A stretch of 64,000 bases of DNA, taken from assembly GCA_041984235.1 (NCBI GenBank), contig JBHIYN010000016.1, positions 62,001-126,000 of the forward strand, given 5' to 3'. Source of the DNA: JBHIYN01 sp041984235 (lineage in GTDB: Bacteria > Pseudomonadota > Gammaproteobacteria > Ga0077536). Below are positions 30,776-39,068 of this stretch, piece by piece. The notes beneath the pieces were generated by a model. It was not told the origin of the DNA. It was given only the letters and a program-made list of their open reading frames with translations, and searched no databases. Position numbers and translations under genes: made by a program. Position 1 is the first letter of the stretch. Each line of letters opens with the position of its first letter.

Positions 30776-32125
30776 TCAGGTTGTGAGTATCCTTTCCAGA
30801 TTGGCGTAATCCTCCTGGATACGCGAATCGCTGGCTTTCAGTTCCGCTACCTTGCGGCAGGCATGGATGACCGTGGTGTGGTCGCGCCCGCCGAAGGCAT
30901 CGCCGATCTCGGGCAGGCTGTGGTTGGTGAGGTCCTTGGACAGCGCCATCGCCACCTGGCGCGGTCGCGCGATCGACCGGTTGCGGCGCTTGGAGAGCAG
31001 GTCGGCGACCCGGATCTTGTAGTACTCCGCGACCGTCTTCTGGATGTTGTCCATGGTTACCATGCGATCCTGCAGGGCGAGCAGGTCGCGCAGGCCTTCC
31101 TTGGCGAACTCGAGCGTGATCGGGTTGCCGGTGAAATTGGCGTTGGCGACGACCCGGTGCAGGGCCCCCTCCAGCTCGCGGATGTTGGAGCGGAAACGCT
31201 TGCCGATGAAGAAGGCGACCTCGTGGGGCAGATCGATGCCGTTCTGGTGCGCCTTGCGCATCAGGATCGCGACCCGCGTCTCCAGTTCCGGCGGCTCTAT
31301 GGCCACCGTGAGGCCCCAGCCGAAGCGTGACTTGAGCCGCTCGGCGACCCCGGAGACCTCCTTGGGATAGCGGTCGCAGGTCAGCACGATCTGCTGCTGA
31401 CCCTCAAGTAGGGCATTGAAAGTATGGAAGAATTCTTCCTGGGAGCGTTCCTTGCCGGCGAAGAACTGGATGTCGTCGATGAGCAGCGCGTCGACCGAGC
31501 GGTAGAAGCGTTTGAACTCGTTAATGGCGTTGTGCTGCAGGGCCTTGACCATGTCGGCGACGAAGCGCTCGGAGTGCAGGTAGACCACCCGGGCGCCGTC
31601 ACGGCTGCCGCCGATGAGATTGCCGACGGCGTGCATGAGGTGGGTCTTGCCCAGTCCGACGCCACCGCAGATGAACAGGGGGTTATAGGCTTTTCCCGGG
31701 TTTTCAGCAACTTGCAGGGACGCGGCGCGGGCGAGCTGGTTCGATTTACCCTCGACGAAGCTGTCGAAGGTGAACTCCGCCTTGAGTCCCGAGGCGTGCT
31801 TGCCGCCCGGTTCGGCCGGGCGCCTGGGCGCCGGCCGGCGGGCTTCCGGCGCTGCCGCGGGCGGCGCGGGTGTGCGCGCTTCAGCGCTGCCGACGGCGAT
31901 GCGCAGTGCGAATTCAGGGCCCGGCGCGAGATCGTCGACGATCAGCTGGATGCGCTCCGAGTACTTGTCCCTGATCCAGTCGAGCACGAAGCGGTTGGGC
32001 GCCAGGATCGCCAGGCTGTCACCTTCCTCGACCGCCTGCAGGGGCCGGATCCAGGTGTTGAATTGCTGCGGCGACAGCTCGCGTTCGAGCTGTTGCAGGC
32101 ATTGCTGCCAGATGGAATCGTGCAC
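30776..32125 (-). CDS. dnaA: Chromosomal replication initiator protein DnaA
   Basis: 449 aa. Domain I begins 'SIWQQCLQQLERELSPQQF'. A Pro/Ala-rich linker (domain II, about residues 85-115) follows. AAA+ domain III has Walker A 'CGGVGLGKTHLMHAVGN' and Walker B 'ALLIDDIQFFAGKE'. Domain IV has the DNA-binding signature 'GGRDHTTVIHACRKV'. The start is GTG at 32125. It is divergent from rpmH. Confidence 0.98.
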   Translation of the reverse strand: MHDSIWQQCLQQLERELSPQQFNTWIRPLQAVEEGDSLAILAPNRFVLDWIRDKYSERIQLIVDDLAPGPEFALRIAVGSAEARTPAPPAAAPEARRPAPRRPAEPGGKHASGLKAEFTFDSFVEGKSNQLARAASLQVAENPGKAYNPLFICGGVGLGKTHLMHAVGNLIGGSRDGARVVYLHSERFVADMVKALQHNAINEFKRFYRSVDALLIDDIQFFAGKERSQEEFFHTFNALLEGQQQIVLTCDRYPKEVSGVAERLKSRFGWGLTVAIEPPELETRVAILMRKAHQNGIDLPHEVAFFIGKRFRSNIRELEGALHRVVANANFTGNPITLEFAKEGLRDLLALQDRMVTMDNIQKTVAEYYKIRVADLLSKRRNRSIARPRQVAMALSKDLTNHSLPEIGDAFGGRDHTTVIHACRKVAELKASDSRIQEDYANLERILTT

Positions 32126-32191
32126 CGTTCAGGTCGTCTCGCGGGGCCGGGTCGGTTGTGGTCGGGGCGAGTGTAACCGCCTTAACCGAGC

Positions 32192-32200
32192 TTATCCACA
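32192..32200 (+). promoter_or_regulatory. DnaA box
   Basis: TTATCCACA, an exact consensus match, 67 bp upstream of the dnaA start. It may serve replication initiation or DnaA autorepression. Confidence 0.75.
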
Positions 32201-32234
32201 GGCCGCGCCGGGACCCAATACAGACCTGAAAAGA

Positions 32235-32264
32235 TTGACATTTTTTCGTCAACCCGCCTATTAT
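32235..32264 (+). promoter_or_regulatory. Predicted strong sigma-70 promoter of rpmH
   Basis: A perfect -35 TTGACA (32235-32240) and -10 TATTAT (32259-32264, 5/6) with an 18-nt spacer. They are followed by a GC-rich discriminator and then rpmH 66 nt further on. This is typical of a strong ribosomal-protein promoter. Confidence 0.8.
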
Positions 32265-32323
32265 CGCGGCCCTTTTTCGGGGCCCTGCCCGGCAGTGCCT
32301 TGGTCTTACCCTACGAGCATGTC

Positions 32324-32869
32324 TTGAACCATGAAACACACATTTCAACCCGGACGACTGAAACGCGCACGCAAGCACGGCTTCCGCGCGCGCATGAAGA
32401 CCAAGGCAGGCCGACGCGTGATCAAGGCCCGCCGTGCGCGCGGACGCGCTCGCCTGGCCGCGCAATAGTCTGCTCCGAGCGGCGTAGCACGACGCCGCAG
32501 CACGCGTTTCCTTTCCGCCCTGCGCAGCGCATCCTGCGCAGTTCCGAATTCGTTCACGTCATGCGTGACGGCAAGCGTCTGCGGCATGCTGCCTACACCC
32601 TGCACTACCTGCCCAATCGTGTCGGTCATGCGCGACTCGGCCTCGCGATCGGGCGACGCGTCTCTCCGCATGCCGTGATCCGCAATACGCTCAAGCGCAT
32701 CGTGCGCGAACGCTTTCGTCACCTGGCGCCGCGCCTGCCGGCACTCGACATCGTGCTAAACGCACGCGCGCCTGCCGCGCAGCTCGACCGTCGCACCCTC
32801 GCGGCCGCCGTTGACGACGCACTGCTGCAACTCGCCGTGCGCCATCCTCCTGAACCCGAAGCGCACTGA
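32324..32869 (+). CDS. rnpA: Ribonuclease P protein component (start uncertain, may overlap rpmH)
   Basis: Protein subunit of RNase P, which matures tRNA 5' ends. The conserved core runs from about 32504 ('HAFPFRPAQRILRSSEF') to the stop. It includes 'RLGLAIGRRVSPHAVIRN' and the RNR motif 'RNTLKRIVRERFR'. Between the rpmH stop and this core the frame has no ATG, GTG or TTG: the nearest codon types are ATA at 32465 and CTG at 32534, the latter inside the core. The nearest ordinary start that keeps the core is TTG at 32324, 7 nt before the rpmH ATG, so rpmH would be nested within rnpA. I list that start, but a rare start near 32465 giving the usual length of about 134 aa is equally possible. 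Confidence 0.75.
   Translation: MNHETHISTRTTETRTQARLPRAHEDQGRPTRDQGPPCARTRSPGRAIVCSERRSTTPQHAFPFRPAQRILRSSEFVHVMRDGKRLRHAAYTLHYLPNRVGHARLGLAIGRRVSPHAVIRNTLKRIVRERFRHLAPRLPALDIVLNARAPAAQLDRRTLAAAVDDALLQLAVRHPPEPEAH
32331..32468 (+). CDS. rpmH: 50S ribosomal protein L34
   Basis: 45 aa, highly basic, beginning MKHTFQPGRLKRARKHGFRA and continuing with the expected RMKTKAGRRVIKARRA run. It matches L34 along its whole length. It is first in rpmH-rnpA-yidC-mnmE and has a clear promoter. Confidence 0.97.
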   Translation: MKHTFQPGRLKRARKHGFRARMKTKAGRRVIKARRARGRARLAAQ

Positions 32870-32882
32870 AGCCCGCCGTTCC

Positions 32883-34538
32883 ATGGATAACATCCGTCTC
32901 GCTCTCGTCGTCGCCCTGTCCTTTCTCGGGCTCATGCTGTGGCAGGCCTGGGAACAGGACTACGGTCGCGTTGCCGCGCCGCCGCCCATGCCCGCTGCCG
33001 ACACGGATGCACCGGCTTTCGAGCTGCCGGCAACCCCGCCGCCTGCAACACCGGTCGCCGGTGCGCCGGACGTCGAGCTACCCGACGCGGCGATGACCCC
33101 GTCGCCCGCAGCGCACGAGGCAGCGACCGAGATCACGATCGTCTCCGACGTTCTCGCGCTCACCGTTTCCAGCGAGGGCGGCAACCTGGTGCGCACCGCG
33201 CTGCGCCAGTATCCCCTGGACCCGGACGTGCCCGAGGTTCCGGTCGAGTTGCTCGGTGTCGCGCCGCCCCGCATCTACGTCGCCGAAGGCGGACTCGCCG
33301 GTGATCGTGCGTTGCCCAATCATCACTCACCCTACCGCTTCCGGGCCACGCACTACGCGCTGGCCGACGGTGCGGACAGGCTGGTCGTACCGCTGACGTG
33401 GCAGGGTGAAGACGGCGTCACGGTCGAGAAGCGCTACGTTCTCGAGCGCGGCAGTTACGAGATCACCATCGAGTACGTGATCGACAACGGCTCGGAAGAA
33501 GCGTTGCGCGTGCACGACTACGCACAGCTCAAGCGCAACGAGGAGTCGTCGCGCCAGGGCATGGTCTACACCTACACCGGTGCCGTGCTCTCGACCCCAG
33601 AGCAACGCTTCGAGAAATACGATCTCGACGATCTCGAAGAGCAGCCGCTAGACGTCGCGGCAAGCGATGCCTGGGTCGGCATCATGCAGCATTACTTCGT
33701 GTCCGCGCTGATCCCGCCGGCCGGCCGTGCTTACCAGTTCTACTCCAAGGTGCTGGACAACGCCGTCTACCTGGTCGGCTTTCTCGGTCCCGCGGCCGAG
33801 GTCGCGCCGGGCGCACAGGCGCGGCTCGCGGCGACGCTCTTCATCGGACCCAAGCGCCACGATCTGATCGAGTCGGTGACCCCGGGTCTCGAGCTGACCG
33901 TCGACTACGGCATCCTGTGGTTCATCGCCAAGCCGCTGTTCGTGGTGCTGCGCATGATCCACGACCTGATCGGCAACTGGGGTTGGGCCATCGTGATCCT
34001 CACGATCCTGCTCAAGCTGGTGTTCTACCCGCTCTCGGCGGCCGGTTATCGTTCGATGGCCAACATGCGGCGCGTGCAGCCGCGCATGCTCGCCATGCGC
34101 GACCGTTACAAGGACGATCGTGCGCAGCTCAACCAGGCCATGATGCAGCTCTACAAGGAAGAGAAGATCAATCCGCTCGGCGGCTGCCTGCCGATCCTGA
34201 TCCAGATCCCGGTGTTCATCGCGCTCTACTGGGTGCTGCTCGAGAGCGTGGAGATGCGCCAGGCGCCGTTCATCCTGTGGATCAACGATCTCTCGACGCG
34301 CGATCCGCTGTTCGTGCTGCCGCTGCTGATGGGCATCAGCATGTGGGGCCAGCAGAAGCTGAACCCCGCACCGCTGGACCCGACCCAGGCCAAGGTCATG
34401 CAGATCCTGCCGTTCGTGTTCACGGTGTTCTTTGCCTTCTTCCCCGCGGGCCTGGTGCTGTACTGGCTGGTCAACAACATCCTGTCGATTGCCCAGCAGT
34501 GGCAGATCACGCGCCAGATCGAGCAGGCCGCGGACTGA
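32883..34538 (+). CDS. yidC: Membrane protein insertase YidC
   Basis: 551 aa. An N-terminal membrane anchor ('MDNIRLALVVALSFLGLML') is followed by a Pro/Ala-rich linker and the periplasmic beta-domain. The C-terminal insertase core has the hydrophilic-groove region 'YPLSAAGYRSMANMRRVQPR' and 'NPLGGCLPILIQIPVFIALY'. It acts with and without SecYEG. The ATG at 32883 is 13 bp after rnpA, so there is no room for yidD between them. Confidence 0.97.
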   Translation: MDNIRLALVVALSFLGLMLWQAWEQDYGRVAAPPPMPAADTDAPAFELPATPPPATPVAGAPDVELPDAAMTPSPAAHEAATEITIVSDVLALTVSSEGGNLVRTALRQYPLDPDVPEVPVELLGVAPPRIYVAEGGLAGDRALPNHHSPYRFRATHYALADGADRLVVPLTWQGEDGVTVEKRYVLERGSYEITIEYVIDNGSEEALRVHDYAQLKRNEESSRQGMVYTYTGAVLSTPEQRFEKYDLDDLEEQPLDVAASDAWVGIMQHYFVSALIPPAGRAYQFYSKVLDNAVYLVGFLGPAAEVAPGAQARLAATLFIGPKRHDLIESVTPGLELTVDYGILWFIAKPLFVVLRMIHDLIGNWGWAIVILTILLKLVFYPLSAAGYRSMANMRRVQPRMLAMRDRYKDDRAQLNQAMMQLYKEEKINPLGGCLPILIQIPVFIALYWVLLESVEMRQAPFILWINDLSTRDPLFVLPLLMGISMWGQQKLNPAPLDPTQAKVMQILPFVFTVFFAFFPAGLVLYWLVNNILSIAQQWQITRQIEQAAD

Positions 34539-34560
34539 CCGTCCGCTGACGGGCACGGCG

Positions 34561-35898
34561 GTGACCACCGAGACCATCGTCGCGGTGTCCACGCCCCCGG
34601 GCCGCGGTGGCATCGGCGTGGTGCGCCTCGCCGGTCCCGCCGCCGCCGCGATTGCCAGGCAGATCTGCGGTATCGATCTGCGTCCGCGCCACGCGCACTT
34701 CGCGCAGTTCCGGGATGCCGACGGTTGCAGCATCGACGCCGGTATCGTGATCCACTACCCGGCGCCCGGTTCCTATACCGGTGACGACGTCAGCGAGCTG
34801 CAGGCACACGGCAGCCCGGTGGTGCTCGACCAGCTCGTGCAGCGCGCCTTGGCACTGGGCGCGCGCGCCGCGCGTCCGGGCGAGTTCACCGAGCGCGCGT
34901 TCCTGAACGACCGGCTGGACCTGGCCCAGGCCGAGGCGGTGGCCGATCTGATCGCCGCGCAAAGCGTGCGCGCCGCGCGTGCCGCGCAGCGCAGCCTTGC
35001 CGGCGAGTTCGGGCAGGCGGTCGCGGCGATCGTCGCGGCGGTGCGGGCGGCACGCGCCGAGCTCGAGGCCGGCATCGATTTCGCCGAAGACGTCGACGAC
35101 TCCGACCTGCTCCGCGACCAGGCGCAGCGCCGCGCGGATCTGCTCGACACGCTGGACGACGTCATCGCGCGTGCGAGCAGCGGTGCGCGACTGCGCTCCG
35201 GCGCCACGCTGGCCATCGCCGGCGCACCCAACGTCGGCAAGTCGTCGTTGCTGAATCGCCTGGCCGCGCGCGAGCGCGCCATCGTTTCCGATCGGCCGGG
35301 CACCACGCGCGACCTGGTCGAAGCCGATATCCTGGTCGCCGGCCTGCCGCTGACGGTGATCGATACCGCCGGGCTGCGGGTGAGTGCCGATGACGTCGAA
35401 CGCGAAGGCATGGCGCGCGCCGAGCAGGCGATCGCGGCGGCCGACCTGACCCTGCTGGTGACCGACGATCCCAACCAGTGCGACGCGCAGACCCTGTGGC
35501 AGGCACTGGGCCGCCACGATGCGCCGCCGGCCACGCACGTCGTGGTGCTGAACAAGATCGACCGCCTCGGTGTCGTGGCCGGTTGCCGTGACGGTGTCGT
35601 GAGCCTGTCCGCGCTGAGTGGCGCCGGCCTCGATGCCTTGCATAGCGTGATCGCCAACCGCCTCGGCGTGGACGAAGCGGCAGAGAACGAGTACGCGGCG
35701 CAGCAACGTCACCTCGACGCCTTGCGCGCCGCGCGCGAGGCGCTGGCGGGCATCGACGAAACGCTGGTCGGCGAGCATCCCGAGATCGCCGCCGAGCATT
35801 ACCGTCGCGCCGACGCCGCGCTCGAAACGATCGCCGGGCGCCACACCAGCGAAGACTTGCTCGGTGCCATCTTCGCGCGTTTCTGTATCGGCAAGTGA
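34561..35898 (+). CDS. mnmE: tRNA uridine-5-carboxymethylaminomethyl modification GTPase MnmE
   Basis: With MnmG it modifies the wobble uridine of several tRNAs. 445 aa: N-terminal folate-binding domain ('TIVAVSTPPGRGGIGVVRL'), helical domain and an inserted G domain ('IAGAPNVGKSSLLN', 'VIDTAGLR', 'LNKID'). The C-terminal catalytic Cys is in 'FARFCIGK'. The GTG at 34561 is chosen because homologous sequence starts there. Confidence 0.97.
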   Translation: MTTETIVAVSTPPGRGGIGVVRLAGPAAAAIARQICGIDLRPRHAHFAQFRDADGCSIDAGIVIHYPAPGSYTGDDVSELQAHGSPVVLDQLVQRALALGARAARPGEFTERAFLNDRLDLAQAEAVADLIAAQSVRAARAAQRSLAGEFGQAVAAIVAAVRAARAELEAGIDFAEDVDDSDLLRDQAQRRADLLDTLDDVIARASSGARLRSGATLAIAGAPNVGKSSLLNRLAARERAIVSDRPGTTRDLVEADILVAGLPLTVIDTAGLRVSADDVEREGMARAEQAIAAADLTLLVTDDPNQCDAQTLWQALGRHDAPPATHVVVLNKIDRLGVVAGCRDGVVSLSALSGAGLDALHSVIANRLGVDEAAENEYAAQQRHLDALRAAREALAGIDETLVGEHPEIAAEHYRRADAALETIAGRHTSEDLLGAIFARFCIGK

Positions 35899-36803
35899 GC
35901 GCTACGCCCGCCCTGCTGGTGATCACGCTGAGCAACGTCGGCGACGTCGTCATGACCACGCCGGTGATGGAAGCGCTGGCCGCAGCCTATCCGGCGAGCC
36001 GTATCGACGTCGTCGCCGACGCGCGCTCGTCCGACCTGCTCGCCGCCGCACCGTGGCTGGGCCGGCTGTACCATCGTCACAAGCGCGGCGGCGCGGGCGC
36101 GCAGTGGCGGCTGTGGCGTGCGCTCAGGCGTACCCGCTACGAGGTCGTGGCGGATCTGCGCACGGGTTTCCTGCCCTACCTCCTGCGCGCGCGGCACCGG
36201 CTGGTGAAACCGCCGCGCGACGCGGCACGCCCGCACGCGGTGGAGGAGCACTTCGCGGTGCTGGCGCCGCTGCTCGGTGCCGCCTCACCGCCGCCGTGCC
36301 GCCTGCATCTTGCCGACCCGGCCCGCGCGGCAGCCAGCGCGCTGCTGGCCGACCTGCCCGGCCGTCGCTGGCTCGCGATAGCGCCGGGCGCGAACTGGCC
36401 GGGCAAGCGCTGGCCGGCGCAGCGCTACCGCGACTTGCTGGCGCTGGCCGCGAGCGACTTCGACGCCGCCATCGTGCTCGGCGGGCGTGGCGACCTGGAG
36501 ACGCCGTTCGACGGCGCGGGGCTGACCCTGGCGCACGCCAACCTCGTCGATCGCACCACGCTGCCGGTCGCGGCCGCGGTGCTCGCGCGCGCCGCCGCCT
36601 TCGTCGGCAACGATTCCGGGCTGGGCCACATGGCCGCCGCACTCGGCGTGCCGACCCTGACCGTGTTCGGTCCCGGCCAGCCCGCGCGCTACCGGCCGTG
36701 GGGCGCACGCACGCACGTGGTATACGCGCCCGACGACGATCTCGCTGCGCTGGACGCCGCCACCGTGCACGCCCGGCTGCGCGCCCTGGCGCCGCGCGAC
36801 TGA
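35895..36803 (+). CDS. Glycosyltransferase family 9 (heptosyltransferase-like)
   Basis: 302 aa. 'LVITLSNVGDVVMTTPVMEA' is the GT9 N-terminal signature and 'AIAPGANWPGKRWPAQRYRD' matches the ADP-heptose-binding region. 'AAFVGNDSGLGHMAAALGVPT' carries the conserved 'NDSGxxH'. Probably adds heptose or a related sugar to the LPS core. GTG at 35895 overlaps the mnmE stop (GTGA). The exact acceptor is unknown. Confidence 0.88.
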   Translation: MSATPALLVITLSNVGDVVMTTPVMEALAAAYPASRIDVVADARSSDLLAAAPWLGRLYHRHKRGGAGAQWRLWRALRRTRYEVVADLRTGFLPYLLRARHRLVKPPRDAARPHAVEEHFAVLAPLLGAASPPPCRLHLADPARAAASALLADLPGRRWLAIAPGANWPGKRWPAQRYRDLLALAASDFDAAIVLGGRGDLETPFDGAGLTLAHANLVDRTTLPVAAAVLARAAAFVGNDSGLGHMAAALGVPTLTVFGPGQPARYRPWGARTHVVYAPDDDLAALDAATVHARLRALAPRD

Positions 36804-36807
36804 CGCC

Positions 36808-37842
36808 ATGCGTATCGCCCAGGTCATGCTCGCCCGCGGCTTCGGGGGTGCCGAGCGCTCCTTCGTCGACCTCAGCCGCGCGCTCGCCGCGCGCGGCCAC
36901 ACCGTGCTCGCCATCGGTGAGCGCCGCGGCGTGGCGCTCGGCATGCTCGACGGCGTTGCCGGGATCACCACCTTGGGGATACGTTGTCACGGCAGCTGGG
37001 ACCGGCTCGCGGGTCACGCCGTGCGCCGCGCGCTCGCAGGGTTCGCGCCCGCCGTCGTCCACACCCACCTGGCGCGCGCGGCGCATCTCGGCGGTCGCGC
37101 CGCGCACGCCCTGGGCCTGCCGACGCTGGCCAAGACCCACAACCTGGTCGACCTCAAGTACTACCGCGCGATCGACTGCCTGGTACCGACCACGCAGGCG
37201 CAGGCCGACTACCTCGCCGCGCACGGTGTCGCCGCGTCGCGCATCACGCGCATTCCGAATTTCACCGCGGTGCAGGCGGTGACGACGCTGGCCGCGCAGG
37301 CCGAGGGCACGCCGGGGTGCCTGAAGGCGATCGGCCGCTTCGTGCACAAGAAGGGTTTCGACACGCTGGTCGAGGCGCACGCCGTGCTCGTGCGCGAGGG
37401 CCGTGAGGTGACCCTGGAGCTCGCCGGCGACGGACCCGAGCGCGCGCATCTCGAGGGGCGCATCGCGGCCCTCGGGCTCGGCGCGCGCGTGCGCCTCACC
37501 GGCTGGTGTGACGATGTCGCGGCGTTTCTCGACGGCGGCGACCTGTTCGTGCTGCCCTCGCGCGACGAGCCGTTCGGGATCGTCGTCATCGAAGCCATGG
37601 CGCGCGGCGTGCCGGTGCTCGCGACCCGCACCCAGGGTCCGCTGGAGATCCTGCCCGACGACTGCGGCTACCTGACCGTGGCCGACGACCCGGCCGCGCT
37701 GGCCGCGGCGATCGCCGGCGCGCTGGACGACCCCGACCGGCTCGCCCGCGCGCGCGCCGCGCTGGCACGCTTCCACGCGCATTACAGCGTGGAACAGGTG
37801 GTCACCCGCTACGAGGCGCTCTACGCGCGTCTGGCCGGGTAG
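36808..37842 (+). CDS. Glycosyltransferase family 4
   Basis: 344 aa with a two-domain GT-B fold. The N-terminal 'FGGAERSFVDLSRALAARGH' and C-terminal 'LPSRDEPFGIVVIEAMARG' (the E-x7-E motif region) are family signatures, and 'AIGRFVHKKGFDTLVEAHAV' is the donor-binding segment. It follows the GT9 gene by 4 bp. Likely acts in LPS or surface-glycan assembly. The sugar is unknown. Confidence 0.88.
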   Translation: MRIAQVMLARGFGGAERSFVDLSRALAARGHTVLAIGERRGVALGMLDGVAGITTLGIRCHGSWDRLAGHAVRRALAGFAPAVVHTHLARAAHLGGRAAHALGLPTLAKTHNLVDLKYYRAIDCLVPTTQAQADYLAAHGVAASRITRIPNFTAVQAVTTLAAQAEGTPGCLKAIGRFVHKKGFDTLVEAHAVLVREGREVTLELAGDGPERAHLEGRIAALGLGARVRLTGWCDDVAAFLDGGDLFVLPSRDEPFGIVVIEAMARGVPVLATRTQGPLEILPDDCGYLTVADDPAALAAAIAGALDDPDRLARARAALARFHAHYSVEQVVTRYEALYARLAG

Positions 37843-37956
37843 CACCAGGCCATCGCTGCCGGATGGCGGCGGCGTCCGCCCGCTGCGTTACACGCCTGCG
37901 GTGACGCGTACCGACGGCGCGTAACGGTTCGCGCCCGTGGCCTGCCCGTTCTGCGC

Positions 37957-38940
37957 TCAGGCACGCGGTGGGGCGACCAGGTCTTCCGCGGCGAGCCGCG
38001 CCCACACCGTGTCGACGTCGACCGCACCCAGACAGTCCGCGGCGCGCTGCCCGGCGTGCGCCGGGTCGAGCTCGACGCAGGCGATCACGCGCGCGGCCTG
38101 GCCGAGCGCGTGGTTGCGGCGCCAGTCGCTGGGCCCGAACAAACCGAACACCGGAATGCCTGCCGCCGACAGCACGTGCATCGGCCCGGAGTCGTTGGTC
38201 ACGGCGAAGCGTGCGCGGCGACCGAGCTCGGCGAGGGCGACGATGTCGAACGCGCCGGTGGCATCGAGGCCGCCGCCGCGCGCGCACAGCGTGCGGTTGA
38301 GCGCCCGGTCGTCGGGTCCGCCCAGCCACGCCACGTCGTGCCCGGCATCGCGCAGCCGTGCGGCGAGCTCGGCGAAGTGCGGCCAGCGTTTCTGCGGCCG
38401 CGCGGCACTGGCGCCGGCATGCAGCAGCACGGGTGCCCGGCGTGCGGGCAGGTTGTGCGCCAGCCACGCGTCGACCCGCGCGCGCGCCGTGTCGTCCGCC
38501 GGCAGCAGCGGCGTGCGCGCGGTGACCGCGACCCCGGCGCTCGCCAGCACCGCGCACAGGCGCTCGAAGATGTGCCCCTCGCCGCGCCAGGGTGTACGCG
38601 GGTGATGGGTGTAGGGATAGCGCGCATGATTGCCGACGCGCTCGCCGATCCCGGACAGCGCGCACAGCACGCCGCTGCGATCGTTGCCCTGCAGATCGTA
38701 GACGCGGCTGAAGCCGCCGCCGCGCAGGTAACGCAGCAAGCGCCACATGGCGCGCGCGCCGCGCCGCGGCAGGGCGACCACCTCGAGCCCGGGCCAGCCC
38801 GCGAACAGCGGCGCGAAGGCCGGCGTGGTCAGCAGCGTGCAGTCGTCATCGGCATGGTGGCGCACGATGGCGTCGACCAGGGGCGTGGCCATGACCACGT
38901 CGCCGAGCGCTCCGAGCTTGATGATCGCGATTCGGGCCAT
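37957..38940 (-). CDS. Glycosyltransferase family 9 (heptosyltransferase-like)
   Basis: 327 aa on the opposite strand to the first GT9 gene. 'AIIKLGALGDVVMATPLVDA' and 'AVTNDSGPMHVLSAAGIPV' are the GT9 signatures, and 'HAGASAARPQKRWPHFAELA' lies in the sugar-nucleotide region. The downstream gap (37843-37956) shows nothing recognisable. It probably contributes to the LPS inner core. Confidence 0.88.
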   Translation of the reverse strand: MARIAIIKLGALGDVVMATPLVDAIVRHHADDDCTLLTTPAFAPLFAGWPGLEVVALPRRGARAMWRLLRYLRGGGFSRVYDLQGNDRSGVLCALSGIGERVGNHARYPYTHHPRTPWRGEGHIFERLCAVLASAGVAVTARTPLLPADDTARARVDAWLAHNLPARRAPVLLHAGASAARPQKRWPHFAELAARLRDAGHDVAWLGGPDDRALNRTLCARGGGLDATGAFDIVALAELGRRARFAVTNDSGPMHVLSAAGIPVFGLFGPSDWRRNHALGQAARVIACVELDPAHAGQRAADCLGAVDVDTVWARLAAEDLVAPPRA

Positions 38941-39068
38941 GGGGCAGCGGGCAAGGGATGACGGCGAAGACCCGGCCGGCGCGCCGGGCGAGGGTCTACA
39001 AGCTTATCCGGTTCGGCTATCCTTCGCCGCTCCCCGCAGCCGCGCCCGCCCCGCGCCCGAGCCTTCCC

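Larger units (their letters stand above)
32126..32330. other. dnaA-rpmH divergent intergenic region (candidate oriC)
   Basis: 205 bp between divergent dnaA and rpmH, the place where oriC lies in several gammaproteobacteria such as pseudomonads. It contains one perfect DnaA box and the strong rpmH promoter next to a short AT-rich run. Only one perfect box is visible here, against two in the dnaA-dnaN gap, so I cannot decide which region is the main origin. Confidence 0.4.
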
